A stretch of DNA of 40,897 nt from NCBI GenBank assembly GCA_019310485.1, contig JAFDEF010000025.1, forward strand, positions 1 through 40,897. Reading direction: 5' to 3'. Position numbers and translations under genes: made by a program. Origin of the DNA: Deltaproteobacteria bacterium (GTDB lineage Bacteria; Desulfobacterota; DSM-4660; Desulfatiglandales; HGW-15). Shown here piece by piece: positions 31,065 through 38,727 of the stretch; position 1 is the first letter of the stretch; each line of letters starts with the position of its first letter. The notes under the pieces are model-generated. The model worked only from the letters and a program-made list of their open reading frames with translations, had not been told where the DNA came from and made no database searches.

Positions 31065-33420
31065 TCTTCGCCTTTTTTGAAGTCTTCTGCGCAGCTTCAG
31101 GATATTCTATGCGGTGGTGGAAAATTCCGCTCAACGTTTTGTTGAAACCCTTGGCGATTTCATGTAAATCTTTCAGAGTCAACTCACACTCATCCAGTTG
31201 CCCGTCTGAAAAAGCCTTATTAATAATCTTCTGCACAAGACCCTGAATGCGGGCAGGGGTGGGATCACTGAGCGTTCTTGAAGCTGCCTCCACCATATCA
31301 GCCAACATTACCAGTCCCGCTTCCTTTGTTTGAGGTTTAGGGCCGGGGTATCGAAAGTCTTCTTGGTTTATTTCCACAGGTTTCCCTCCTTTGGGCACCA
31401 TGCGGTCCTTTGCTTTTTGATAAAAATAGGAGATCAAGCTCGTGCCGTGGTGTTGTTGAATGATATCGCTGATTTCTCTTCCGAGCTTGTACTTTGCGGC
31501 GAGTTCCACGCCATCCTTTACATGGGAAATCAAAATAAGGCTACTCATGGAAGGAGCAAGTTTTTCGTGTTTGTTCTCAGTCCCCATTTGGTTTTCTATA
31601 AAGTACAGCGGTTTTTTCATCTTTCCTATGTCATGATAATAGGCGCTTACCTTTGCGAGCAGAGGGTTGGCATGTACAGCCTTGGCCGTTGCCTCAACCA
31701 TGTTGCTGATTATGACGCTATGGTGGTAGGTTCCGGGTGCCTGCACCATTAGTTCTCTAAGTAGAGGCTGGTCCAGGTTTCCAAGCTCCAGCAACTTTAT
31801 GTCGGTGGTAAAACCAAAGGCCATTTCGATCAATGGCAGTATGCCTGTCACAATAACGCCGCAGAGAAGGCCCCCGGTGAATCCGGAAGCAGATGCCACA
31901 ACAGATTCAACTGAGTAGATTGAGCCGTTAACCATTTTAACAGCCGGTGCCAGGATCATGCCTATGAGTCCAACAACCAAGCCTGTTTTGATAAAAACAC
32001 CTCGTTCCCGGCAACTCCGCACTCCGTAGGCTGCCACTACACTTGTAGTGAAAAAGAAAATAAAAAATTCAACTCTTCCTCCTGCAACAAGAGATGCAAG
32101 AACTGAGATGACCAGGGAAAATGTCACGCCCATGAGTGTTCCCTGAAAAACGGATATCAACATCGCGCCGGAGGCAACCGGCATGGCAAAAAGGAGTGCC
32201 TTGGAGGACAAGTGAGTAAACCCTCTGGCAACCTCTTCGGCTACAAAACCATATGCCCAGAAGAACACGAAAATAGTGAAAAGTGTAAGTGTGTTAAAGA
32301 CAAAATTCCTTCCATCTTTCAGAAACAAAGGAGTACTTCTAATGCCAACCAGTTGAATGACCAGAATGAAAAGCCCTATAAGCAAAGCCATCGCAGGTAC
32401 GCGACCGATTCTTTCAATGGGCTTCTGGGACTTTATTTCCCCTGAGAGACGCAGTAGATGTTGCAGGCCGATTCTTTCACCTTCCCGTACCAGCATTTCA
32501 CCTTTCTTGATTTTGAAATAGACCGGCTTCACAGATTCTTGGGCAACTTCTTTGCGTAACTCTGTCTCTCTTTGATTAAATGTGAGGTTTGGCCTGATCA
32601 GGGATTGAGCCAGATCTATCACTATGCTGGAAAGCTTTGGGTTCTGAAGGTTTTGTTCGAGGTCTTTTTTCTGGCGTTTGATAAAATCCCTCGCTCCTTT
32701 AAGGTCAAAGAAGCGCTCAGGGTTGGTCACCCTTGTTTCTTTTCTTGAATTTATGTCATGAAGAATAATTCCCCCCTTCTCAAATTGTTTTTTCAGAATT
32801 GACATATTACCCACAATCCCAAGGCGTGAGATCTTGCCTACAAGTCCGATGGTTGCATCTTCAACTTCTGCCGGAAACCCTGATTTTAGGAGCTTAGCGA
32901 AAAGCCTTTCATTGGGAGGAATTTCAAGGGTCGCAAAAAATCGGTTCTTGACGACCTCTGTTGAAGACAGGTCAGCACGTACTTCTTGATCAGTGGAATT
33001 GGCAGATATCGTTTTCAAGTACTCCCTGCCCATACTAAAACTTTTCCTTATTGCAGGGACAAGGTTTAGGGCGATGTTATCAAAGTCATAGACGCCCAAG
33101 ACTTTCCTGGCAGCATTTTCCCTGTTTTTCTCAGTTAATGCAGTGTTTTCAATGAGAAAATCGTGGGATGCCTTAATGTCTCTCTCTGCAATGTCTCCCA
33201 GATTGTAGACGGGTGGCCTGGTCAGTATATTCGGGAAAAGCAGAACCGCCACAAAAAGGCTGAGGGCAGCGAGGATTATCCACCTCAGACGATCAATCCC
33301 CATCCACTTATGAAACAGGGAAGCAAGCTTCCTTTTGAGGGCTAGATCCTTGTTTTTAAAAGTTCCAGATGACTTGCCTTTTGGCAGGGGTTTCACTTTT
33401 GTCTTACTTGAAACATTCAT
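30967..33420 (-). CDS. 7TM-HD family phosphodiesterase (PgpH/YqfF-like)
   Basis: An N-terminal membrane helix (about 50-68), a large extracytoplasmic 7TMR-HDED region (about 75-340), seven close membrane helices (about 345-545) and a cytoplasmic HD domain make up the protein. The HD signature is Tyr-His-His-Ser-Val then Ala-Tyr-Tyr-His-Asp-Ile-Gly-Lys near 625. Gram-positive relatives hydrolyse c-di-AMP; whether this organism uses c-di-AMP is not shown here. ATG 33420 is the likely start (19 codons inside the open frame), giving 817 aa. The last residues are Lys/Glu-rich and overlap ybeY. It lies between phoH and ybeY. Confidence 0.9.
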   Translation of the reverse strand: MNVSSKTKVKPLPKGKSSGTFKNKDLALKRKLASLFHKWMGIDRLRWIILAALSLFVAVLLFPNILTRPPVYNLGDIAERDIKASHDFLIENTALTEKNRENAARKVLGVYDFDNIALNLVPAIRKSFSMGREYLKTISANSTDQEVRADLSSTEVVKNRFFATLEIPPNERLFAKLLKSGFPAEVEDATIGLVGKISRLGIVGNMSILKKQFEKGGIILHDINSRKETRVTNPERFFDLKGARDFIKRQKKDLEQNLQNPKLSSIVIDLAQSLIRPNLTFNQRETELRKEVAQESVKPVYFKIKKGEMLVREGERIGLQHLLRLSGEIKSQKPIERIGRVPAMALLIGLFILVIQLVGIRSTPLFLKDGRNFVFNTLTLFTIFVFFWAYGFVAEEVARGFTHLSSKALLFAMPVASGAMLISVFQGTLMGVTFSLVISVLASLVAGGRVEFFIFFFTTSVVAAYGVRSCRERGVFIKTGLVVGLIGMILAPAVKMVNGSIYSVESVVASASGFTGGLLCGVIVTGILPLIEMAFGFTTDIKLLELGNLDQPLLRELMVQAPGTYHHSVIISNMVEATAKAVHANPLLAKVSAYYHDIGKMKKPLYFIENQMGTENKHEKLAPSMSSLILISHVKDGVELAAKYKLGREISDIIQQHHGTSLISYFYQKAKDRMVPKGGKPVEINQEDFRYPGPKPQTKEAGLVMLADMVEAASRTLSDPTPARIQGLVQKIINKAFSDGQLDECELTLKDLHEIAKGFNKTLSGIFHHRIEYPEAAQKTSKKAKNENTGSFGTEDSGPEKPEDSAEVNKSLKRLGL

Positions 33421-33505
33421 GGCGTTTTTGTAGAAAATCAAAATCAAATTGGGCCAGGATGACCTGGCTTCCCTCAATTATTTAAAATAATATTTTCCCA
33501 TGTAA

Positions 33506-34501
33506 CTACTTGGACTTTTTGCTGGCCTCGGTCCTCTCATAGGCATCAATGATTTCTTGAACCAAGGGATGTCTTACAACATCTTCTCTGGAAAAGTAAA
33601 CGAATTTGATTCCTTTGATCCCTTGCAGAATATTCCTTGCCTCAATAAGCCCCGATATCTTGCCCTGAGGGAGGTCAACCTGGGTGACGTCGCCTGTGAT
33701 TACAGCCTTTGAGCTGAATCCAAGCCGCGTTAGAAACATTTTCATCTGCTCTGTTGTTGCATTCTGGGCTTCATCCAGGATAACGAAAGAATCGTTAAGT
33801 GTTCTGCCCCTCATGAAGGCCAGAGGGGCAACCTCTATGACGCCTCTTTGAACAAGGCGAGAAGCATCTTCAAAGTCCATCATATCGTGTAGTGCGTCGT
33901 ATAGCGGCCTCAGATAGGGGTTCACTTTCTCATACAGATCTCCCGGCAGAAACCCCAAATGTTCGCCGGCTTCAACTGCAGGTCTTGTGAGCACAACGCG
34001 CTTAACTTCCTTCTTTACGAGAGAGGCGATGGCCATTGCCATTGCCAGATAAGTTTTCCCTGTCCCTGCAGGACCAATGCTGAATACAATGTCAAATCTT
34101 CTTATACTGTCAATATAAGCTTTTTGGTTGATACTTTTCGGGGTGATAACGCGCTTACTGGAAGTTATGTAGATCTTATCAAGGAATATTTTCTTAAGAT
34201 TTGCAGAAATATCATTGCTCAGGATTCTTACAGCGTACTCTACATCGTTCTCATACAGGGGGTAGTGTTCCTCAAGGAGTCCATAGAGTTGCTCGAGAAC
34301 CTTTTCAGCCAGTTCTACCTCCCAGTCTCCACCCTGAAGGGTGAGCCGGTTGCCTCTGACCGCAACTGAAAGGCCGATTTTTTTCTCGATTGTGTGAAGG
34401 TGTATATTATGCTCACCACAAAGCATCCTGAACAGGTCGTGGTCAGGAAATGTGAGCTTCTTGGTCTTCTCAGACTCCTGTGGTGCCAAGTTTTTGCTCA
34501 A
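33506..34501 (-). CDS. PhoH-family ATPase (PhoH/YbeZ-like)
   Basis: It is a P-loop ATPase proposed to act with YbeY in RNA metabolism. Seen: Gly-Pro-Ala-Gly-Thr-Gly-Lys-Thr-Tyr-Leu-Ala (Walker A, about 143-153), Val-Leu-Thr-Arg-Pro-Ala-Val-Glu-Ala-Gly-Glu, Ile-Leu-Asp-Glu-Ala-Gln-Asn (Walker B) and Val-Ile-Thr-Gly-Asp-Val-Thr-Gln-Val-Asp. A KH-like N-terminal segment precedes. 331 aa, normal. The TTG start at 34501 has GGCGAG upstream that can pair with ACTCG in a hairpin, so translation could be modulated (inference). Confidence 0.94.
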   Translation of the reverse strand: MSKNLAPQESEKTKKLTFPDHDLFRMLCGEHNIHLHTIEKKIGLSVAVRGNRLTLQGGDWEVELAEKVLEQLYGLLEEHYPLYENDVEYAVRILSNDISANLKKIFLDKIYITSSKRVITPKSINQKAYIDSIRRFDIVFSIGPAGTGKTYLAMAMAIASLVKKEVKRVVLTRPAVEAGEHLGFLPGDLYEKVNPYLRPLYDALHDMMDFEDASRLVQRGVIEVAPLAFMRGRTLNDSFVILDEAQNATTEQMKMFLTRLGFSSKAVITGDVTQVDLPQGKISGLIEARNILQGIKGIKFVYFSREDVVRHPLVQEIIDAYERTEASKKSK

Positions 34502-34788
34502 TATGTTACTCGCCTTCGTTCAAACGAGTTTCCCGGCAGCTTAACCCAGGTTTTTTTAGCCAGTGACGATGGACAGCCCACCCTGCGCTCTTGCGGACCT
34601 TACCCGTGGTGTCTGAGTTCAAGTGCCCGGATTTTTCACCGATTCATGCTATCACCCTGGAGTGAAGCATGAAAGCAAAATCTTAGTACCACAGCACGGG
34701 TCATCATGCAAGAAAGAAAAGACGGGACAAAAACCGGCCAATTTGAAACTGAGTACAGCGTGTCCTCTTGCAGGGAACTGCCAGCATT
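34502..34788. other. Intergenic region between phoH and thioredoxin genes
   Basis: This 287-nt gap is the longest non-coding interval in the core-gene part. No convincing ORF is present on either strand. Small hairpins occur, for example ACTCG / CGAGT at about 34,519-34,541, which can mask the phoH ribosome-binding site. A promoter for the phoH-ybeY run probably lies here, but I cannot pin it down. Confidence 0.5.
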
Positions 34789-35229
34789 TCAGAGAACCTG
34801 CAGGAGGTGCCTTTCTATTTCCTCTCTGGGCAGAGCCCCCACAAGTCTATCGACCTGGTTTCCATTTTTAAAGAGGAGCATTGTCGGGATACTCTGTATG
34901 CCGTACTTCGAAGCTGTGAGGGAATTTTCATCCACATTCAATTTGGCCACCTTGAGACGTCCGGCATATTGGGATGCAAGGTGGTCAAGGATTGGAGCCA
35001 CCATACGGCACGGCCCGCACCAGGGTGCCCAGCAGTCCACAAGTACAGCGCCTGGAAATGAAAGAACTTCCTCCTGGAATGTTCCATCCGTGACGTGCAC
35101 AGGCCGATCATAGTAAATCAGTGGGGCTTTGCATTTTCCACAGACCGGCCTGTCTTGCAGCCTGTTTGTTGGGACCCTATTTTTTGCACCGCACTTGGTG
35201 CACCTGATAATAACACTTTCCTGATTCAT
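34789..35229 (-). CDS. Thioredoxin with N-terminal zinc ribbon (TrxC/Trx2-like)
   Basis: The catalytic Trp-Cys-Gly-Pro-Cys lies at residues 70-74 in a standard thioredoxin fold. Before it, Cys10-x-x-Cys13 and Cys30-x-x-Cys33 make a zinc-binding module as in E. coli thioredoxin 2. The cis-proline (Ser-Ile-Pro-Thr) and Phe-Lys-Asn-Gly are present. 146 aa, normal. It reduces protein disulfides in the cytoplasm. GGAGCG lies just before the ATG. It follows the FAD/NAD reductase by about 72 nt in the same direction and may be part of the redox cluster's transcript. Confidence 0.93.
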   Translation of the reverse strand: MNQESVIIRCTKCGAKNRVPTNRLQDRPVCGKCKAPLIYYDRPVHVTDGTFQEEVLSFPGAVLVDCWAPWCGPCRMVAPILDHLASQYAGRLKVAKLNVDENSLTASKYGIQSIPTMLLFKNGNQVDRLVGALPREEIERHLLQVL

Positions 35230-35301
35230 GATCGCTCCAATTGCCTCTTATCAGCAATCAGGGCATAATCTGCGGCCAAGCCTCCGTGAGAACCCATTCC
35301 A

Positions 35302-36144
35302 TTAGTATTCAGGAGGCATGTCCCGAAGCTGGGCAAGAGAAAATACAGGCCCATCTTTGCACACGTATTTGTCTCCAATGTTACAGCGGCCACACAGGCC
35401 AATACCACATTTCATGCGCATTTCAAGAGAGAGAATAATCCTCTCCGGGGGAAACCCTATCTTTTCCAGCACAGGCTGGGTGAATTTGATCATAATGGGT
35501 GGTCCGCAGACGATGGCAATTGCATTATCCGCGGTCTTGATTTTCTGTTCAGTTATGGTAGGCACAAAACCTATGTTGTATTTCCAGGTGGGGTCCTGCG
35601 TGGCGTCCACCGTGATGTGCATATTTATGTCGTCTCTTTTTTCCCACTCTTCGAGTTCCTGCTTGTAAAGAAGCATTCCAGGGGTTCTAGCTCCGTAAAC
35701 CACGGTTATATCTTCATATTTGTTGCGGTTTTCGGGGTGAAGCATGTAAATAATGCTTGAGCGCAGTGTGGTAAAAGCAAAACCACCGCCGATGATAACG
35801 ATGTTCTTCCCCTGCATTTGTTCCCATGGGTAGAAGTTCCCCAGTGGCCCCCGAATACCCATGGTTTCACCTTCCTTCATGTTATGCAGGTGACTGGTTA
35901 CCAGGCCCACTTTATTGACCGTAAATGTCAGGTAGCCCTTCTCAGTAGGGGAGGAAGCTATACCTATAGGAATCTCTCCCTTGCCCGCAATAGAGAGTTC
36001 CGCAAACTGCCCAGGAAGGTAAGAGAATTTTTTTTCATGTTCAGGGTTTATAAAGGAAAACGTGAATGTCTTCAGATTCCTGTCCTCTGTTTCAGTAATG
36101 ATTTTTTCTATCCGAACAGGATAAGGAAGATAGGGATTTTCCAA
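35302..36144 (-). CDS. FAD/NAD(P)-binding oxidoreductase, FlxA/HydG-like
   Basis: A ferredoxin-NADP reductase-like protein: an N-terminal FAD domain (Tyr-Leu-Pro-Gly-Gln-Phe-Ala-Glu-Leu), Gly-Pro-Leu-Gly-Asn-Phe, a nucleotide-binding Gly-Gly-Gly-Phe-Ala-Phe-Thr-Thr, Val-Cys-Gly-Pro-Pro-Ile-Met, and a C-terminal 2Fe-2S-type cysteine set (Met-Lys-Cys-Gly-Ile-Gly-Leu-Cys-Gly-Arg-Cys ... Cys). It would pass electrons from NAD(P)H to the iron-sulfur proteins encoded upstream. Relatives are sulfhydrogenase gamma subunits and FlxA of Flx-Hdr complexes. The TTG start has AGGAGG at good spacing. 280 aa, normal. Confidence 0.87.
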   Translation of the reverse strand: MENPYLPYPVRIEKIITETEDRNLKTFTFSFINPEHEKKFSYLPGQFAELSIAGKGEIPIGIASSPTEKGYLTFTVNKVGLVTSHLHNMKEGETMGIRGPLGNFYPWEQMQGKNIVIIGGGFAFTTLRSSIIYMLHPENRNKYEDITVVYGARTPGMLLYKQELEEWEKRDDINMHITVDATQDPTWKYNIGFVPTITEQKIKTADNAIAIVCGPPIMIKFTQPVLEKIGFPPERIILSLEMRMKCGIGLCGRCNIGDKYVCKDGPVFSLAQLRDMPPEY

Positions 36145-36218
36145 AGAAGCGCCTCCTGTTTTTCAGAATATTAGGTTTTTTTGGCGAAACGATAAATTGG
36201 GAAATAGCAAAGCCTTTT

Positions 36219-37256
36219 TCAGTAGCCATTCATCAATTCAAAAACTTCCCTTATGTCAATGTTTACAGGGCAAAACTGCACGCACCGACCGCACCCCACA
36301 CATGCTACGCCGTTGCCGTATTTGTCCACGTAGTATTTTAGCTTGTGCATGAATCTCTGGCGAACCCTTTGAACCTTTTTCTCGCGCGGATTATGGCCGG
36401 ACCCATGCAGGGTAAAAAGGGGAAACATGCATGAATCCCAGTTTCTTATCCTATCTCCTTCCTTCCTAAAAACCTCGTCCTGTATGTCAAAGCACCAGCA
36501 TGTCGGACAGAGATAGGTGCAGGTTCCACAATTAATGCACGGGAATGCGATTTTTTCCCAGAAAGGTGCATCAAACAGCTCGATTTCCGTCTTTTCCTTT
36601 AACCTGTCAGTAGGGACTGATGAGGAAATTTTCCCCAGGGCAGCTTCAGCTTCAAGGGCAGCCTTCTTCAAAGTCTGTTCGCTGGCTTCCTTTCCTGATC
36701 CGATCTTGTCGAGGAATTCTATACCTTTCTCCGTTATGGCCTTTGCAAGAAACCGATCTCCCAGGTCATGAAGCAGTATATCAAGGCCCTTTTCGCTGAA
36801 AGGGCCCCCGCCCACTGAGGTGCAAAAACAGGTAGAACAGGGCTCGTTGCATCCAAGGCCCACAAACGTGGTTGCCCTGTAGCGTCGTACCCACCAGGGG
36901 TCCTTGTATTCCGGGTTATCAAAATTGACGTTCACGATCTGAAAAGCATGGGCGTCACATGGCCTGATTCCCACTACGGCCTGGGGGGGAAAATCCTTGG
37001 GGGCTTCCTTGAGGATATGAGCATCAGGGCTGGTTTCATCAAGGGTGTATTCGAACATTCGTTCTGACTGCGGAAAAACTATAGATTTTGGAGACAATCG
37101 TGTATTTTGAAAGTCAAAGTCAGGCTCCATATTGTTGTCCAGAACGGTAAAATTATGAAAATCTTTCTCTTTGGCAGGCACAAAGATCTTCTGAGATTTG
37201 CTGAGCTCCCTTAACGCCTTGTCCCACTCTTTCTTGGTGAATAATCTGCCTTTCAT
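36219..37256 (-). CDS. 4Fe-4S dicluster protein, FlxB / sulfhydrogenase beta-like
   Basis: Two C-terminal cluster motifs are seen: Cys-Ile-Asn-Cys-Gly-Thr-Cys-Thr-Tyr-Leu-Cys-Pro and Cys-Val-Gly-Cys-Gly-Arg-Cys-Val-Gln-Phe-Cys-Pro. A middle cysteine cluster (Gly-Cys-Asn-Glu-Pro-Cys-Ser-Thr-Cys-Phe-Cys) and an N-terminal Gly-Ile-Arg-Pro-Cys-Asp-Ala-His are typical of the HydB/FlxB family. It carries electrons between the flavoprotein and the Hdr unit. 345 aa, normal. It starts 18 bases after the preceding 4Fe-4S gene. Subunit naming is by family resemblance only. Confidence 0.85.
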   Translation of the reverse strand: MKGRLFTKKEWDKALRELSKSQKIFVPAKEKDFHNFTVLDNNMEPDFDFQNTRLSPKSIVFPQSERMFEYTLDETSPDAHILKEAPKDFPPQAVVGIRPCDAHAFQIVNVNFDNPEYKDPWWVRRYRATTFVGLGCNEPCSTCFCTSVGGGPFSEKGLDILLHDLGDRFLAKAITEKGIEFLDKIGSGKEASEQTLKKAALEAEAALGKISSSVPTDRLKEKTEIELFDAPFWEKIAFPCINCGTCTYLCPTCWCFDIQDEVFRKEGDRIRNWDSCMFPLFTLHGSGHNPREKKVQRVRQRFMHKLKYYVDKYGNGVACVGCGRCVQFCPVNIDIREVFELMNGY

Positions 37257-37274
37257 AAGCCCTACCTTTAGTTC

Positions 37275-38225
37275 TCAGAGAATAAAGTCATTGTAATCGT
37301 CAACACGGTATACATCCAGTGCAGGCCTTTGCTCCAGGGTCAGACCCGCCTCCCATTGGAAGAGTTCGAGGGTGTCCTTGTTTAACTTCTTCGTAAATTG
37401 TCTTACTGGAATAGCCACCGGACAGACCCTTTCGCAGGCCCCACAGTCAGTACATCTGCCTGCGCAATGGAATGCCCTCAGGAGGTGAAAGGTCATGGTA
37501 TCAACCGGGTCAATGCTTTTTCCAACCCATTGTGGTTGCGATTCATCAACAAAACATGTGGGGCAGTAACAAAGAGGACACACATTTCGGCACGCATAGC
37601 AGCGAATGCAGGAAGAAATCAGTTGTGTAAAGAAATCCTGCTTTTCGCTGGGACTCATTTTTTCAATTGTCTTTACATCCGCAAAAACATCCTCCGCTTC
37701 CTGTTCCTCCACAGGCTCGGCCACCATCTCATCGTATTCCACGGGGTTTCGGTGACGGCACACAGAGCAATTGTCCTGAAGGAAATCTTTCTTTGCGAAT
37801 TTTTCTTCAAAATCCTTGCCTATTACCAAGAAGGTATCCTTGTTTTCCTGAACCTCCTTTATCTCTTTGCCGTTAACGGCCCGCTTCACCGCGCGGTGAT
37901 CGATCATTCCAGTGCACGGGATACCAACAATGTAGAGCTGCTCGCGTTTTACCTGGTTTTCGATAATATGCGTGACAATATTCCTCGAGTTGCAACCATT
38001 GGCGACAATACCGATTCTATCCGTTCTCTTGGTGAGATAGTTGCACAGATTCAGACCACAGTGACTATCCCAGTGCAGGACGTCAGTCTGGGCTGGATCG
38101 GTCACAAGTACGGGCTCATTCATCATGGGTACGGAACCTTTCCTGTAGCCGATAAAAACATCTACCGTCCCTTTCTCAAGCAAGCCCCTAGCAATTTCTC
38201 TGATTTTGGGTGTGTACTCTAGCAT
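37275..38225 (-). CDS. FrhB-like / 4Fe-4S dicluster protein, FlxC-type
   Basis: The N-terminal half resembles the coenzyme F420 hydrogenase beta-type domain: Gly-Ile-Val-Ala-Asn-Gly-Cys-Asn-Ser-Arg, Val-Gly-Ile-Pro-Cys-Thr-Gly-Met and Cys-Ser-Val-Cys-Arg-His. The C-terminal half holds ferredoxin motifs Cys-Ile-Arg-Cys-Tyr-Ala-Cys-Arg-Asn-Val-Cys-Pro and Cys-Thr-Asp-Cys-Gly-Ala-Cys-Glu-Arg-Val-Cys-Pro, plus extra cysteines. It is probably an electron-transfer subunit of the complex. The ATG lies two bases after the mvhD stop, indicating tight coupling. 316 aa. Confidence 0.85.
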   Translation of the reverse strand: MLEYTPKIREIARGLLEKGTVDVFIGYRKGSVPMMNEPVLVTDPAQTDVLHWDSHCGLNLCNYLTKRTDRIGIVANGCNSRNIVTHIIENQVKREQLYIVGIPCTGMIDHRAVKRAVNGKEIKEVQENKDTFLVIGKDFEEKFAKKDFLQDNCSVCRHRNPVEYDEMVAEPVEEQEAEDVFADVKTIEKMSPSEKQDFFTQLISSCIRCYACRNVCPLCYCPTCFVDESQPQWVGKSIDPVDTMTFHLLRAFHCAGRCTDCGACERVCPVAIPVRQFTKKLNKDTLELFQWEAGLTLEQRPALDVYRVDDYNDFIL

Positions 38226-38227
38226 TC

Positions 38228-38659
38228 CTATGCCACCTCGGCTCTCTTTTTTATGAAATAGGAAGCCGGCCCTGCTTCCCTGACAGAGCGAATAACCTCA
38301 TTGGCGACTTCCACAAACTTGGTCGCTTCGGCAGAGGATATCCAAGAAAAATGGAGCCTGCCCGGCTCCAGACCTGTGTGTTCCAGGAGGTTTTTCAAAA
38401 GAGCGAATTTACGCCTTGCGTAATAATTACCTTCCAGGTAATGGCAGTCTCCGGGGTGTCACCCCGAAACCCAGACACCGTCGGAGCCGTGTCTGAACGC
38501 AGCGAGTATAAACTTGGGACTTACCCTTGCAGAGCACGGTACCCGAATAATCCTGATATCAGGGGGATATTGGAGTCTGCTTACTCCTGCCAGGTCAGCA
38601 GCACCGTAGCTGCACCAGTTACACAGAAAGGCCGTAATCTTTGGATGCCACTCGTTCAT
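38228..38659 (-). CDS. mvhD: Selenocysteine-containing MvhD (FlxD-like) electron-transfer subunit, 143 aa
   Basis: MvhD carries electrons into heterodisulfide reductase HdrA through a 2Fe-2S cluster. The start at 38659 has AGGAG six bases upstream. Codons 1-66 give the family N terminus (Leu-Cys-Asn-Trp-Cys-Ser-Tyr-Gly, and Val-Pro-Cys-Ser-Ala-Arg). Codon 67 is TGA (38459-38461). After it the frame continues uninterrupted as His-Pro-Gly-Asp-Cys-His-Tyr through Asn-Tyr-Tyr-Ala-Arg-Arg-Lys to a TAG at 38228-38230. The family has Gly-Cys-His-Pro-Gly-Asp-Cys-His here, so the TGA replaces the first Cys and most likely encodes selenocysteine. A SECIS-like hairpin follows. Total length fits MvhD. 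It lies directly between hdrA and the FrhB-like gene. A gene caller would report only a 67-codon fragment. Confidence 0.9.
38426..38442 (-). promoter_or_regulatory. Bacterial SECIS-like hairpin for mvhD
   Basis: On the mRNA strand ATTACC, loop TGGAA and GGTAAT form a 6-bp stem. The stem begins 16 nt after the TGA at 38459-38461. The loop has a G in its first two positions, as expected for SelB recognition, and the distance is in the range of known bacterial SECIS elements. Lower stem pairing is not obvious. The hairpin lies inside the coding sequence. Confidence 0.75.
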
Positions 38660-38727
38660 CACTAACTCCTGCTTGTTCTCCTCGAACTTGTTCTTGATTC
38701 GGAAAATACATTTCCCGGAAAAATGAT

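Noticed and set aside
34560..34620. On the minus strand AAGGTCCGCAAGAGCGCAG looked like the conserved SRP RNA (4.5S) or an RNase P RNA segment.
   Set aside because: The tetraloop stem would contain a C-A mismatch and flanking helices of SRP RNA are not formed; the rest of RNase P RNA is absent.
34706..35113. A 135-codon plus-strand frame antisense to the thioredoxin gene.
   Set aside because: It is mostly the antisense of a clear thioredoxin gene, with Ser/Arg-rich composition typical of shadow frames.
38459..38461. The TGA in mvhD might be a pseudogene mutation or frameshift.
   Set aside because: The frame is unchanged on both sides, the codon falls on a conserved Cys and a SECIS-like hairpin follows; Sec is the better explanation.
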